Below, piece after piece: positions 1-8,740 of a DNA stretch of 64,000 nt. The notes beneath the pieces are model-generated. The model was not told where the DNA came from. It saw only the letters and a list, made by a program, of their open reading frames with translations, and did not search any database. This DNA comes from Burkholderia sp. FERM BP-3421 (lineage in GTDB: Bacteria; Pseudomonadota; Gammaproteobacteria; Burkholderiales; Burkholderiaceae), in NCBI RefSeq assembly GCF_028657905.1, contig NZ_CP117781.1, forward strand, positions 1,736,001-1,800,000. Reading direction: 5' to 3'. The position numbers and the translations under genes were made by a program. Each line of letters starts with the position of its first letter. Position 1 is the first letter of the stretch.

Positions 1-81
1 ATGTGCTGCGCGTGGTGTTTCCCGATTGAGCCGCGGCGCGCCGAGGGCGCGCGCGGCATTCCTGCGGCGACGCACGAGACG

Positions 82-1710
82 ATGGACAACGACATCCTGA
101 CGACGCCCGCGCTGATTGCGCGGGCCGCCGCGCGCCACGGCGCGCATCCGGCGATCGAATCGGAGCACGGCCGGCTGACTTACGCGGCGCTCGACGCGGC
201 TCGCCGCGAGGCGGCGCGCGCGCTGATCGCACACGGCATCGAGGCGGGCGACCGGATCGCGATCTGGGCGCCGAATCTGCCGCGCTGGATCGTCGCCGCG
301 CTGGCTGTCCATACGGTCGGCGCGACCCTCGTGCCGGTCAATACGCGGCTGAGGGGGCGGGAAGTCGGCGGCATCCTGGGCGACAGCGGCGCGCGGCTGC
401 TGTTTTGCTGCGGCATGTTCCTCGGCGAATCGTATCCGGAGATGCTGGAACCGTATCGGCCCGCGGCGCTCGAACGCATCGTCGTGTTCGACCATGCCCC
501 GCCGGCCGGTGCGCTCGACGAAACCTGGGACGCGTTCATCGCGCGCGCCGCGGACACGCCGCCCGAGGCGGTGCATGCACGCGAAGCGAGGGTGACCCCC
601 GACACCGAGATGGACCTGATTTTCACGTCGGGCACGACGGGCCGTCCGAAGGGCGTGGTGACCGCGCACGGCCAGAATCTGCGCGCCGTGCAGGCCTGGG
701 CGCGGATCGCGGGCCTGCGCCGCGAGGACCGCTACCTGATCGTCAATCCGTTCTTCCACACGTTCGGCTACAAGGCCGGCTGGCTGGCCGCGCTGGCGAG
801 CGGCGCGACGGTGCTGCCGCACCCCGCGTTCCAGCCCGGCGAGGTGCTGCGCCGGATCGCCGAGGCGCGCGTATCGGTGCTGCCCGGGCCGCCGACGCTG
901 TACTACGCGCTGCTCGACGCGCCCGAGCGCGATGCGCACGATCTGTCGTCGCTGCGGATCGCGGTGACGGGGGCGGCGGCGATCGCGCCGAGCCTGATCG
1001 AGCGGATGCGCACGGAACTCGGTTTCGAGACGGTGCTGACGGGCTACGGCCTGACCGAATCGTGCGGTTTCGCGACGCTGTGCCGGCGCGACGACGACGT
1101 GCAGACGGTTGCCGCCACGTCGGGCCGGCCGATGCCGGGCGTCGAGCTGCGCATCGCGGGGCCGGGCGGGGTCGTGCGCGCGGCAGGCGAGACGGGGGAG
1201 ATCTGGCTGCGCGGCTACAACGTGATGCGCGGCTACGAGAACCAGCCGGCCGCCACGCGCGAGACGATCGACGCCGACGGCTGGCTGCACACGGGCGATC
1301 TGGGCTGCGTCGATCCGAACGGCAATCTGAAGATCACCGACCGGATCAAGGACATGTTCATCGTCGGCGGCTTCAACTGCTACCCGGCGGAGATCGAGCG
1401 GCTGCTGGCCGCGCATCCGGCGATCGCGCAGGTCGCGCTGGTCGGCGCGCCGGACGCGCGGCTGGGCGAGGTCGGGCATGCGTACGTCGTGCTGCGGCCG
1501 GGTTCGTCGGCGAGCGCGGACGAATTGACCGGCTGGGCGCGGCGCAACATGGCGAACTACAAGGTGCCGCGCCGCTTCACGTTCGTCGAGCGGCTGCCGA
1601 CGAGCGCGGCGGGGAAGGTGCTCAAGTACCGGCTGCGCGCGCTGGACGGCGCGGCGGCGGACGGCGATCCGGCGGAAGACGCGGCGCGGGCGCGCGATCG
1701 AACGGGATGA
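82..1710 (+). CDS. fadD3: FadD3-like acyl-CoA ligase (C/D-ring propionate:CoA ligase)
   Basis: ATP-dependent acyl-CoA synthetase of the ANL superfamily, predicted to activate the C/D-ring propionate (HIP) left after rings A and B of a steroid are removed. The P-loop-like motif FTSGTTGRPKGVV is at residues 181-193, followed by YGLTES, a TGDLG motif, KDMFIVGGFN and a C-terminal AAGKVLK with the catalytic Lys. The whole length (542 aa) resembles actinobacterial FadD3, including NPFFHTFGYKAG and VLPGPPTLY. I chose the ATG at 82 because homology begins there; the frame is open to base 1, so a longer start outside the window cannot be excluded. Its neighbours (ipdAB, ipdC, fadE30, fadA6 homologues) support the assignment over a generic long-chain ligase. 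Confidence 0.85.
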   Translation: MDNDILTTPALIARAAARHGAHPAIESEHGRLTYAALDAARREAARALIAHGIEAGDRIAIWAPNLPRWIVAALAVHTVGATLVPVNTRLRGREVGGILGDSGARLLFCCGMFLGESYPEMLEPYRPAALERIVVFDHAPPAGALDETWDAFIARAADTPPEAVHAREARVTPDTEMDLIFTSGTTGRPKGVVTAHGQNLRAVQAWARIAGLRREDRYLIVNPFFHTFGYKAGWLAALASGATVLPHPAFQPGEVLRRIAEARVSVLPGPPTLYYALLDAPERDAHDLSSLRIAVTGAAAIAPSLIERMRTELGFETVLTGYGLTESCGFATLCRRDDDVQTVAATSGRPMPGVELRIAGPGGVVRAAGETGEIWLRGYNVMRGYENQPAATRETIDADGWLHTGDLGCVDPNGNLKITDRIKDMFIVGGFNCYPAEIERLLAAHPAIAQVALVGAPDARLGEVGHAYVVLRPGSSASADELTGWARRNMANYKVPRRFTFVERLPTSAAGKVLKYRLRALDGAAADGDPAEDAARARDRTG

Positions 1711-2340
1711 GGGTAGGAGCGGGCGGACGGCGGTGGCTTCGCGCCGGGCGCGGCATGGGCCTTGGGCGGCAGCGGCGCGGGCTTGACGGTCGCGCTCGGT
1801 CATCACCCGGGGCCGGGGCGCCGTGGGATTCGCGGCGAAGGTGTCGAGGTCACCACGCATGGCCTCGAGGTGGGCGATCCCGCGCAGGTTGGTGCCGCGC
1901 TTGCGGCTGTGATCGGGGCGCATGACCGCGCCCATGCGCTCGCATGGGCCGCCCGCATCAGCGGGCAGCGGTTGAATGTGCCGGGCGGGCGTGGGTTGCA
2001 GCGCGCCTGATCGCGATGTGCCCATGCTTGCGGCTTTCCCGGGCGCGAGGCCGTCCCTTGCACATCGGCCATTTCTGAACGCGCCACCCATCGAAGGCGG
2101 GACTTGCCGCATGATGCGGCGCGCATGGCATCCGTCGGGTTTCGACTTCATCGTCGGCGATCCCGGTGCGCGGGACCGATCCGCGCGCTGCGCTCGGCGT
2201 TGGCCGATCGGCAGTCTTTCCTGGGCCGTGGCCGAAGCTTACCTTCGTGATTGGACAGCAACCTGATGTGTCCGGGGTGAAGGGTTCCAGCCGCTGCATG
2301 TGACATGCCGTGATGCGTGCGCCGACCGACGCGTGCGTTG
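1711..2340. other. Gene-poor gap with a possible minus-strand coding remnant
   Basis: About 630 bases without a convincing gene. Short open frames exist on both strands, but none has a good ribosome-binding site or recognisable domain. The most protein-like stretch is on the minus strand around 1920-1790: a charged peptide starting MRPDHSRKRGTNLRGIAHLE and continuing with RGDLDTFAAN. It then runs on antisense into the 3' end of the ligase gene. It could be the debris of a small gene or simply a GC-rich open frame. I assign no function. Confidence 0.3.
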
Positions 2341-2352
2341 TTACGACACCGA

Positions 2353-2402
2353 TGATATCAATGCTTGCATTTCATCGGCACATCGATATCATTGATATCA
2401 AT
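2353..2402. promoter_or_regulatory. TGATATCA palindromes: probable operator of the vapBC-like pair
   Basis: The palindrome TGATATCA occurs at 2353-2360 and again at 2393-2400, extended there to TTGATATCAA at 2392-2401. A further GATATC lies at 2385-2390. The cluster sits in an AT-rich patch just upstream of the antitoxin start at 2419. Ribbon-helix-helix antitoxins of the VapB/FitA type autoregulate by binding such repeats, so this is a likely operator, though binding is inferred. Confidence 0.55.
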
Positions 2403-2418
2403 CTGGCTGGGAGGGCTT

Positions 2419-2766
2419 ATGGCAAATCTACTGGTGCGTAATGTGGACGACGATATTGTTCAGAGCCTGCGTGAGCAGGCGGCGGCGAATGGCCGGAGCG
2501 CGGAAGCCGAACATCGGGCCATTCTCGCGGATGCGCTTCGCGGGCCGAAGCGGAGGACGTTCGCGCAAGTGCTGGCGAGCATGCCCAAGGTTGGCGAGGA
2601 CGCGGATTTCGCGCGCGTGCAGGATTCGGGCGAGGGCGGGCATGTTTTTTACTTGACACGAACATCATCAGCGAAATCAGAAAGGGCAAGCGAAGCGATC
2701 CGGGCGTGCGGGCATTCTTCCGGGAAGCCGAGCGTGATGCGAGCGCCCTTTATCTTTCGGTCGTGA
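2419..2766 (+). CDS. vapB: VapB/FitA-like antitoxin, 3' end altered by a +1 shift
   Basis: Ribbon-helix-helix antitoxin. The N-terminus MANLLVRNVDDDIVQSLREQ followed by AAANGRSAEAEHRAILADAL is typical of FitA/VapB proteins, which bind DNA and neutralise a PIN-domain toxin. The ATG at 2419 follows a GGGAGG-like Shine-Dalgarno. The protein should end near residue 77 (HVFT, then TGA), a few bases into the toxin gene. A run of six T at 2645-2650 instead shifts the frame, so translation continues through HVFYLTR for about 38 unrelated residues to 2766. With five T both this stop and the toxin start would be restored. The core DNA-binding domain is intact, so the protein may still act as a repressor. 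Confidence 0.7.
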   Translation: MANLLVRNVDDDIVQSLREQAAANGRSAEAEHRAILADALRGPKRRTFAQVLASMPKVGEDADFARVQDSGEGGHVFYLTRTSSAKSERASEAIRACGHSSGKPSVMRAPFIFRS

Positions 2767-3059
2767 CGGTGTCCGAGTTGCGGCGCGGTGTCGACATGAT
2801 CCGCCATCGCGGCGATCACCGGCAGGCTTCGACGCTCGAGACCTGGCTGACGGCGATGCTGGCCGACTACGCGTCGAACATCCTGCCGGTCGATTCGGAG
2901 GTTGCCCAGCTGTGGGGGAAACTGCGCTCGCGGCATCCGGAGAACGCACTCGACAAGCTGATTGCCGCCACGGCGTTGATCAACGATCTCACCGTCGTCA
3001 CGCGCGACACCGCCGATTTCGAGGCGACCGGCGTCAGGCTGCTGAATCCGTTCGCGTAG
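2642..3059 (+). pseudogene. vapC: VapC/FitB-like PIN-domain toxin, frameshifted at its start
   Basis: PIN-domain endoribonuclease toxin, normally about 138 aa. Its ATG at 2642 overlaps the antitoxin end. From there one reads MFFT and a stop, because the T-run at 2645-2650 holds one T too many. Removing one T gives MFLLDTNIISEIRKGKRSDP, which contains the first catalytic Asp of PIN domains. The rest is intact to 3059, including SVVTVSELRRG, the NALDKLIAATA acidic region and TRDTADFEATG. An internal GTG at 2706 could start a shorter protein, but that would lack the first catalytic Asp. The toxin is therefore probably inactive, unless the extra T is a sequencing error or is bypassed by slippage. 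Confidence 0.75.
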
Positions 3060-3284
3060 CGTTGCGACGGCGCGCCTGTCCGGCGCGCCGCCGTGCGCAT
3101 GCCGCGCCATGCCCGCCCAGGGCGTCCGGCCGCTCGCCCCACCGTGTCCCGGCTCTTCCGGATCACGCACGCGGTTCGTCCCGCTCCCCCCTCCGCGCCT
3201 CGTCCCAACAGACGATGTGACGCCTTCCCCGACCGGCCAGAATCCTTTCACGAACACCGGATTCCGAACGAGGAGGAGGTAGAC

Positions 3285-4181
3285 ATGATCGATGTCCGAG
3301 CGCTCGGCTATGTCGTCGTCGAGGCGACGCGCGTCGACGCGTGGCGGCGCTACGCGGAAGACGTGCTGGGCATGCAGGCGCTCGACGCACCCGACGGCGC
3401 GCTGTACCTGAAGATGGACGAACGCGATTTCCGCTATCTGATCGTGCCGGGCCCGGTCGACCGCTACCAGGCGTCGGGCTGGGAACTGCCCGACGGCGCC
3501 GCCTTCGACGCCGCCTGCGCGGCGTTGCAGCGAGCGGGCGTCGAGGTCGGGCGCGCGTCCCGCGCAGAAGCCGCGCTGCGCCGCGTGCAGGCGATGGCGT
3601 GGTGCGCGGATCCGTCCGGCAATCGTCATGAGCTGTACTGGGGCGCGCGCTGCGATTTCCGCCGCTTCGCATCGCCGCTCGGCGTGTCGCGCTTCGTCAC
3701 GGGCGACATGGGGCTCGGCCACGCGGTGCTGCCCGCGCCGCAGTTCGACGCGACCGACGCGTTCGTGCGCGGCGTGCTCGGCTTCGAATTGTCCGACCTC
3801 TATCGTGTGAAATTCACCACCGATCCGGCCGAACCGGAGAAACGCATCCATTTCATGCACTGCCGCAACGCACGCCACCACAGCCTCGGGCTGTTCGAGA
3901 TGGCCGTGCCGTCCGGCTGCGTGCACGTGATGGCAGAAGTCGATTCGGTGGACGAGGTCGGTCGCGCGCTCGACCGGGTGGCCGCGCACGCGGTGAAGCT
4001 GTCCGCGACGCTCGGGCGGCACTGCAACGACCAGATGATCTCGTTCTACATGAAGACGCCCGGCGGCTTCGATCTCGAGTACGGCTTCGGCGGCCTGACG
4101 GTCGACTGGCCTCGGCATTCGGTGTTCGAAGCGACCAAGGTGAGCCAGTGGGGCCACGACTTCAGCATCGGATACCGGTGA
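3285..4181 (+). CDS. hsaC: Extradiol dioxygenase, HsaC/TesB type
   Basis: Type I extradiol (meta-cleaving) dioxygenase of the vicinal-oxygen-chelate superfamily, 298 aa, predicted to cleave the catecholic ring A of 3,4-DHSA. Two VOC modules are visible. The Fe(II) ligands fit His146 (GLGHAVL), His214 (CVHVMAEV) and Glu265 (FDLEYGFGG), with the catalytic His199 in HHSLGL, spacing like BphC and HsaC. An ideal Shine-Dalgarno (AGGAGGAGG, 3271-3279) fixes the ATG at 3285. The open frame extends upstream to 3093, but that extension has no homology. The gene heads the tight run leading into ipdAB. Biphenyl-type BphC is a paralogous alternative, but the neighbours favour the steroid enzyme. Confidence 0.87.
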   Translation: MIDVRALGYVVVEATRVDAWRRYAEDVLGMQALDAPDGALYLKMDERDFRYLIVPGPVDRYQASGWELPDGAAFDAACAALQRAGVEVGRASRAEAALRRVQAMAWCADPSGNRHELYWGARCDFRRFASPLGVSRFVTGDMGLGHAVLPAPQFDATDAFVRGVLGFELSDLYRVKFTTDPAEPEKRIHFMHCRNARHHSLGLFEMAVPSGCVHVMAEVDSVDEVGRALDRVAAHAVKLSATLGRHCNDQMISFYMKTPGGFDLEYGFGGLTVDWPRHSVFEATKVSQWGHDFSIGYR

Positions 4182-4186
4182 CGCGC

Positions 4187-5077
4187 ATGATGAAACCTCT
4201 CGACAAGACGATGTCCGCGCGCGACGTGGTCGCGCAGCTTGCCGACGGCATGACGATCGGCATCGGCGGATGGGGGCCGCGGCGCAAGCCGATGGCGCTG
4301 GTGCGCGAGATCGCGCGCTCGGGGCTGAAGGCGCTGACGATCGTTGCCTACGGCGGGCCCGACGTCGGCCTGCTGTGCGCGGCGGACAAGATCCGCAAGG
4401 TCGTATTCGGCTTCGTGTCGCTCGACGCGATCCCGCTCGAACCGCATTTCCGCCGCGCCCGCGAGCAGGGTCGCATCGACGTGTTCGAACTCGACGAGGG
4501 CATGCTGCAACTCGGCCTGCGCGCGGCGGCGGCGCGGTTGCCGTTCCTGCCGACGCGCGTGGGGCTTGGCACCGCGCTGCTCGATCACGCGCCGCGGCTG
4601 CGCACGATACGGTCGCCCTATGACGACGGCGAGACGCTCATCGCGATGCCGGCCATCGAACTCGACGTCGCGCTGCTGCACGTGAACGCGGCCGACCGGA
4701 TGGGCAACACGCGCATCGACGGCCCCGATCCGTTCTTCGATGCCTGGATGGCGCGCGCCGCGACGCGCTGCTACGTCTCGACCGAGGTGCTCGACGCGTC
4801 GCTCGCGAGCGACGATCTCGACGGCGCGCGCCGCAGCCCGTTCGAGCGCTCGCTCGTCTCGGGCGTGGTTCACGCGCCGGGCGGCGCGCATCCGACGTCG
4901 TGCGGGCCGGCCTACGGCTGGGATCTGCCGCACCTGCGCGCGTACTGCGCGAGCGCGGAGGACGACGCGCGGGCCGCCGCTTATGTGCGCGACGTGGTGG
5001 GCCGGGACGAACGAGCGTACCTGGACGGTGTAGGCGGCTTGTCGCACGTGACGGCGCTGCCGTTGCCGATTCTGTAA
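4187..5077 (+). CDS. ipdA: CoA-transferase-fold hydrolase, alpha subunit (IpdA)
   Basis: Alpha subunit of the IpdAB complex, which has a class I CoA-transferase fold but acts as a ring-opening hydrolase on the last steroid ring (COCHEA-CoA). Residues such as GIGGWGPRRKPMALVREI, YGGPDVGLLCAADKIRKV and GFVSLD match IpdA closely, as do ETLIAMPAIELDVALLHVN and APGGAHPTSC. The length (296 aa) fits the family. Two adjacent ATGs (4187, 4190) lie just after the hsaC stop. I use 4187; the frame opens at 4148 but would overlap hsaC. It is followed 10 bp later by the beta subunit. Ordinary 3-oxoacid CoA-transferases are less likely, given the IpdC and EchA20 neighbours. Confidence 0.87.
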   Translation: MMKPLDKTMSARDVVAQLADGMTIGIGGWGPRRKPMALVREIARSGLKALTIVAYGGPDVGLLCAADKIRKVVFGFVSLDAIPLEPHFRRAREQGRIDVFELDEGMLQLGLRAAAARLPFLPTRVGLGTALLDHAPRLRTIRSPYDDGETLIAMPAIELDVALLHVNAADRMGNTRIDGPDPFFDAWMARAATRCYVSTEVLDASLASDDLDGARRSPFERSLVSGVVHAPGGAHPTSCGPAYGWDLPHLRAYCASAEDDARAAAYVRDVVGRDERAYLDGVGGLSHVTALPLPIL

Positions 5078-5087
5078 AGGAGCGTCT

Positions 5088-5885
5088 GTGAGCGATTCTC
5101 TCGACCTTTCCCTCGCGGAACTGATGATCGTCGCCGCCGCGCGGCTCTGGCGCGGCGACGGCGAAGTACTGGCGACGGGGATCGGCACGGGGCCCCGGCT
5201 GGCGGCCGGCCTCGCGCGCCTCGCGTACAACGGCGGCCTGATGCTGACCGACGGCGAGGCGTATCTGGTCGAGGCTCCCGTGCCGCTCGGCCCGCGCCCG
5301 GACGGCTACCGCGTACAGGCGAGCGGCTGGATGCCCTACGAGCGCGTGTTCGACTGCCTGTGGCACGGGCGCCGCCATGCGCTCGTGATGCCGACGCAGA
5401 TCGACCGCTTCGGCCAGGCGAACATCTCGCGGCTCGGCGGCGACCCCGCCCGCCCGGCCACCCAACTGCTCGGCGCACGCGGCTTCCCCGGCAATTCGAC
5501 GAGCCATGCGAATTCGTTCTTCGTCAGCGGTCATGGCAAGCGCACGTTCGTGGCGGGGGAGGTCGACATGGTCTGCACGATCGGCTACAACCCGGCGCGC
5601 CGCCTGCCCGGCATGAGGACCTTCGTCGACCTGCGCGGCATCGTCACCGATCTGTGCGTGATGGATTTCGGCGGCCCCGACCACGCGATCCGCGTGTGCT
5701 CGCTGCATCCGGGCGTGAGCTTCGACGAGGTGCAGGACGCGACGGGCTTCGAACTCGCCGCGCATCCGGAACTGGGCGCGACGGCCGCGCCGGATGCGGA
5801 GGATCTGCGCATCGTCCGCGCGCTCGATCCGCACAACCTGCGCGCGGCGATCGTGCGCGGCAATCCGGCGCCGCGCCGGGGATGA
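5088..5885 (+). CDS. ipdB: CoA-transferase-fold hydrolase, beta subunit (IpdB)
   Basis: Beta subunit partner of IpdA, 265 aa. Family features are LMLTDGEAYLVEAPVPLG, the GWMPYERVFDCLWHGRRH block, QIDRFGQANIS, GARGFPGNSTSHANSFFV and the late MDFGGPDHAIRVCSLHPGV block. The GTG start at 5088 is supported by an AAAGGAG Shine-Dalgarno at 5076-5082. The stop overlaps the next start as ATGA, indicating translational coupling. Together with IpdA it would hydrolytically open the C ring of the CoA-linked intermediate. Confidence 0.87.
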   Translation: MSDSLDLSLAELMIVAAARLWRGDGEVLATGIGTGPRLAAGLARLAYNGGLMLTDGEAYLVEAPVPLGPRPDGYRVQASGWMPYERVFDCLWHGRRHALVMPTQIDRFGQANISRLGGDPARPATQLLGARGFPGNSTSHANSFFVSGHGKRTFVAGEVDMVCTIGYNPARRLPGMRTFVDLRGIVTDLCVMDFGGPDHAIRVCSLHPGVSFDEVQDATGFELAAHPELGATAAPDAEDLRIVRALDPHNLRAAIVRGNPAPRRG

Positions 5886-6814
5886 GGTCCGACATGGAAG
5901 GCGCGCAATCCCGGTTCGCCGACGGTGTGGTCGGCTACGCGCTCGAGGAGGGCATCGCGACGATCACGATGAACCGCCCCGAGTATCACAACGCGCAGAA
6001 CGCGAAGATGACCTATGCGCTCGACGCCGCGTTCCGGCGCGCCGCGCACGACGACGCGGTGAAGGCGATCGTGCTCGCGGGCGCGGGCAAGCATTTCTCG
6101 GCCGGCCACGACATCGGCACGCCCGGCCGCGACATCGACGAATCGTTCGAACGCACGTCGCTGTGGTACGACCACGTCGGCAAGGAGGGCGGCGAGTTCC
6201 TCTATGCGCGCGAACAGGAGGTCTACCTCGGCATGTGCCGCCGCTGGCGCGATCTGCCGAAGCCGACCATCGCGATGGTCCAGGGCGCATGCATCGCGGG
6301 CGGACTGATGCTGGCGTGGGTGTGCGACCTGATCGTCGCGTCGGAAGACGCATTCTTTGCCGATCCCGTCGTGCGGATGGGGATTCCGGGCGTCGAGTAT
6401 TTCGCGCACGCCTATGAGTTGAATCCGCGCATCGCGAAGGAATTCCTGTTCCTCGGCGAGCGGATGCCGGCCGAGCGCGCCTACCAGATGGGGATGGTCA
6501 ATCGCGTGGTGCCGCGCGAGCGTCTGCGCGACGCGACCCATGCGATTGCGGCGCGGATCGCGACGATGCCGCGCCTCGGGCTCGCGCTGACGAAGCAGGC
6601 GTTGAACCACGTCGAGGAACTGCAGGGCAAGCGCGCGGCGATGGATGCCGCGTTCGCCTGGCATCACTTCGCCCACGCGCACAACGAGCTGGTCAGCGGC
6701 GATCGCCTCGGCGGCCACGACGCGCGCAGCATGGCCCGCTCGCAGCGCGAACCGGACGGCGCGTCCGAGGGCGAGGCGCGCGCGCCGGCCGCGATCGGGC
6801 CGGCCGCCGTATGA
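5882..6814 (+). CDS. Enoyl-CoA hydratase/isomerase family protein
   Basis: Crotonase-fold protein of 310 aa. It has the oxyanion-hole segments AGAGKHFSAGHDIG and GACIAGGLMLAWVCDL, and an inserted loop (DIDESFERTSLWYDHVGKEG) seen in a subgroup of steroid-cluster hydratases. The start at 5882 overlaps the ipdB stop (ATGA); an alternative ATG is at 5894. The protein is longer than EchA20 because of a charged, low-complexity C-terminal tail. The exact substrate is unknown. It is likely to hydrate a CoA ester in C/D-ring or side-chain degradation, judging by position. Confidence 0.75.
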   Translation: MRSDMEGAQSRFADGVVGYALEEGIATITMNRPEYHNAQNAKMTYALDAAFRRAAHDDAVKAIVLAGAGKHFSAGHDIGTPGRDIDESFERTSLWYDHVGKEGGEFLYAREQEVYLGMCRRWRDLPKPTIAMVQGACIAGGLMLAWVCDLIVASEDAFFADPVVRMGIPGVEYFAHAYELNPRIAKEFLFLGERMPAERAYQMGMVNRVVPRERLRDATHAIAARIATMPRLGLALTKQALNHVEELQGKRAAMDAAFAWHHFAHAHNELVSGDRLGGHDARSMARSQREPDGASEGEARAPAAIGPAAV

Positions 6815-7899
6815 GCCTGACGCTCCACACGCCGCTCTGCGACCTGCTCGGCTGCCGCCATCCGGTCGTGCAGACGGCGATGGGCTGGGTTGCCGACGCA
6901 CGGCTCGTCGCGGCCACGAGCAACGCGGGCGGCTTCGGCTTCCTGGCCGGCGCGACGCTCGAACCCGAACATGTCGAGGCCGAGATCCTGAAGGTCAAGT
7001 CACTGACCGAGCAGCCGTTCGGCATCAACTTCCACCTGTTCCAGAAGAACGCGGAGCAGCTCGTCGATCTGGCGATCAAGCACCGGCTGCGCGCGGTGAG
7101 CTATGGCCGGGGCCCGGACGCGAACACGATCCGCCGCTTCAAGCGCGCGGGCATCGTCTGCATGCCGACCGTCGGCGCGCCGAAGCACGCGGCGAAGGCG
7201 GTCGAACTCGGCGCGGACATCGTGACCGTGCAGGGCGCGGAAGGCGGCGGCCACACCGGCCCGGTGCCGACCACGCTGCTGCTGCCGACGGTGCTCGACG
7301 CCGTGCAGGTGCCCGTCGTCGCGGCCGGCGGCTTCTTCGACGGGCGCGGGCTCGCGGCGGCGCTCGCGTACGGTGCGGCCGGCATCGCGATGGGCACGCG
7401 TTTCCTGATGAGCGCGGATTCGCCGGTGCCGCGCGCGACGCTCGAGCGCTACCTCGCGGTCGGCGATCCGGCGCGCATCCGCGTGTCCGACGCGCTCGAC
7501 GGCCTGCCGCAACGCATGATCGACAACCCGTGCCTGTCGACGCTCGAACGCTTCGGCCCGCTGCGCCGCGCGCTGTACGCGCTGCGGACGGCGCAGGCAT
7601 GGAGGCGGCAGAGCGGTCTGGGTGCAGGCCAGATGCTCGGCCTGGCGCTCAAGGCGCTGCGCGAGCACGACTATACGGTGAGCCAGACGCTGATGGCGGC
7701 GAATGCGCCGTTCCTGATCCGGCGCGCCATCGTCGAGGGCGTGCCCGACGAAGGCGTGCTGCCGAGCGGCCAGGCGGCGGCGATGATCGGCGCGCTCGAA
7801 TCGTGCGATGCGCTGATCGCGAGGATCGTCGCGGACGCTGCCGCACGGCTCGATGCGCTGGCCGTGCTGCGCGGTTCGGCGGCGACACAGGACACTTGA
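6811..7899 (+). CDS. ipdC: IpdC-like flavin-dependent oxidoreductase (nitronate monooxygenase fold)
   Basis: FMN-dependent TIM-barrel protein of the NMO/2-nitropropane dioxygenase family, 362 aa. IpdC homologues act on 5-OH-HIC-CoA in C/D-ring degradation. Visible features are an N-terminal PVVQTAMGWVADARLVAATSN, GGFGFLAG, the flavin-phosphate region TVQGAEGGGHTG, VVAAGGFFDGRG and GAAGIAMGTRFL. The start overlaps the preceding stop (ATGA at 6811). True nitronate monooxygenase activity is less likely given the company of ipdAB and echA20. Confidence 0.83.
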   Translation: MSLTLHTPLCDLLGCRHPVVQTAMGWVADARLVAATSNAGGFGFLAGATLEPEHVEAEILKVKSLTEQPFGINFHLFQKNAEQLVDLAIKHRLRAVSYGRGPDANTIRRFKRAGIVCMPTVGAPKHAAKAVELGADIVTVQGAEGGGHTGPVPTTLLLPTVLDAVQVPVVAAGGFFDGRGLAAALAYGAAGIAMGTRFLMSADSPVPRATLERYLAVGDPARIRVSDALDGLPQRMIDNPCLSTLERFGPLRRALYALRTAQAWRRQSGLGAGQMLGLALKALREHDYTVSQTLMAANAPFLIRRAIVEGVPDEGVLPSGQAAAMIGALESCDALIARIVADAAARLDALAVLRGSAATQDT

Positions 7900-7924
7900 A
7901 CGACCTGACCGGGAGACGGAACAG

Positions 7925-8740
7925 ATGACGGAGTCCAAGCACGCGGCCGGCGCCAAGCCGTTCCGGATCGACCGCGCCGACGGCATCGCCGAGCTCGTGA
8001 TCGCGCATCCGCCCGTCAACGCGCTCGACGCGCAGGGCTGGCACGCGCTCGCGCAGGCGCTCGACGCGCTCGGCGCCGACGACGAGGTGCATGTGATCGT
8101 CGTGCGGGCCGAGGGGCGAGGGTTTTGCGCGGGAGTCGATATCAAGGAGCTGGCCGCGCATCCGGGCCGGATCGTGGCGGTCAACGCGGGCAACCACCGG
8201 ACCTTCCGCGCGCTGCACCGCAATCCGAAGCCGGTGATAGCGGCCGTCCACGGCTTCGTGCTCGGCGGCGGGATCGGCATCTGCGGCGCGGCCGACATCA
8301 TCGTCGCGGCGGACTGCGCGCGCTTCGGCGTCCCGGAGATCGACCGCGGCGCGATGGGCGGCGGCGCCCACCTGCAGCGCCTGTTCGGCATCCAGAAGAC
8401 GCGGGCCCTGTATTTCACGGGCGGCATGATCGATGCGGCCGAAGCGTATCGGCTCGGCGCGATCGAGCAGGTCGTGGCGCGCGACGCGCTGCGCGACGCG
8501 GCGCTCGCGCTCGCCCGCAGGATCGGCGCGAAGAGCCCCGCGATGTTGCGGCTCGCGAAGGAGGCGTTGAACGGCGTCGAGGACGGCGATCTCGAAGACA
8601 AGTACCGCTGGGAGCAGGGCTTCACGTTGCAGGCGTACCTGACGCAGGACTCGGCCGAAGCGCGCGCGGCATTCGTCGAGAAGCGCGATGCGCGCTTCGG
8701 CGAGCCGGCGTCGACACCGGTGGCGGAGGCGCGTACATGA
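7925..8740 (+). CDS. echA20: EchA20-like ring-opening hydrolase (crotonase fold)
   Basis: Crotonase-superfamily protein of 271 aa that aligns well with EchA20, which hydrolytically opens ring D of 5-OH-HIC-CoA-derived intermediates. Key blocks are HPPVNALDAQGW, VRAEGRGFCAGVDIKELA, VHGFVLGGGIGICGAADIIVA, FGVPEIDRGAMGG and KYRWEQGFTLQAYL. The ATG at 7925 follows a CCGGGAGACGG Shine-Dalgarno 25 bp after ipdC. The stop overlaps the next start. The neighbouring ipdABC set makes this assignment stronger than for the hydratase at 5882. Confidence 0.85.
   Translation: MTESKHAAGAKPFRIDRADGIAELVIAHPPVNALDAQGWHALAQALDALGADDEVHVIVVRAEGRGFCAGVDIKELAAHPGRIVAVNAGNHRTFRALHRNPKPVIAAVHGFVLGGGIGICGAADIIVAADCARFGVPEIDRGAMGGGAHLQRLFGIQKTRALYFTGGMIDAAEAYRLGAIEQVVARDALRDAALALARRIGAKSPAMLRLAKEALNGVEDGDLEDKYRWEQGFTLQAYLTQDSAEARAAFVEKRDARFGEPASTPVAEART

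Noticed and set aside
1..81. N-terminal extension of the ligase to base 1
   Set aside because: The residues (Cys/Arg-rich) do not resemble ligase N-termini; homology begins at the ATG at 82.
405..1925. Long Arg/Ala-rich plus-strand frame across the ligase gene, and similar frames elsewhere
   Set aside because: It is an out-of-frame shadow caused by high GC. It lacks domains, while the overlapping frame is a clear enzyme.
2706..3059. Shortened PIN toxin starting at GTG 2706 as an intact gene
   Set aside because: It would lack the first catalytic Asp and has no Shine-Dalgarno. The full-length frameshifted gene explains the sequence better.
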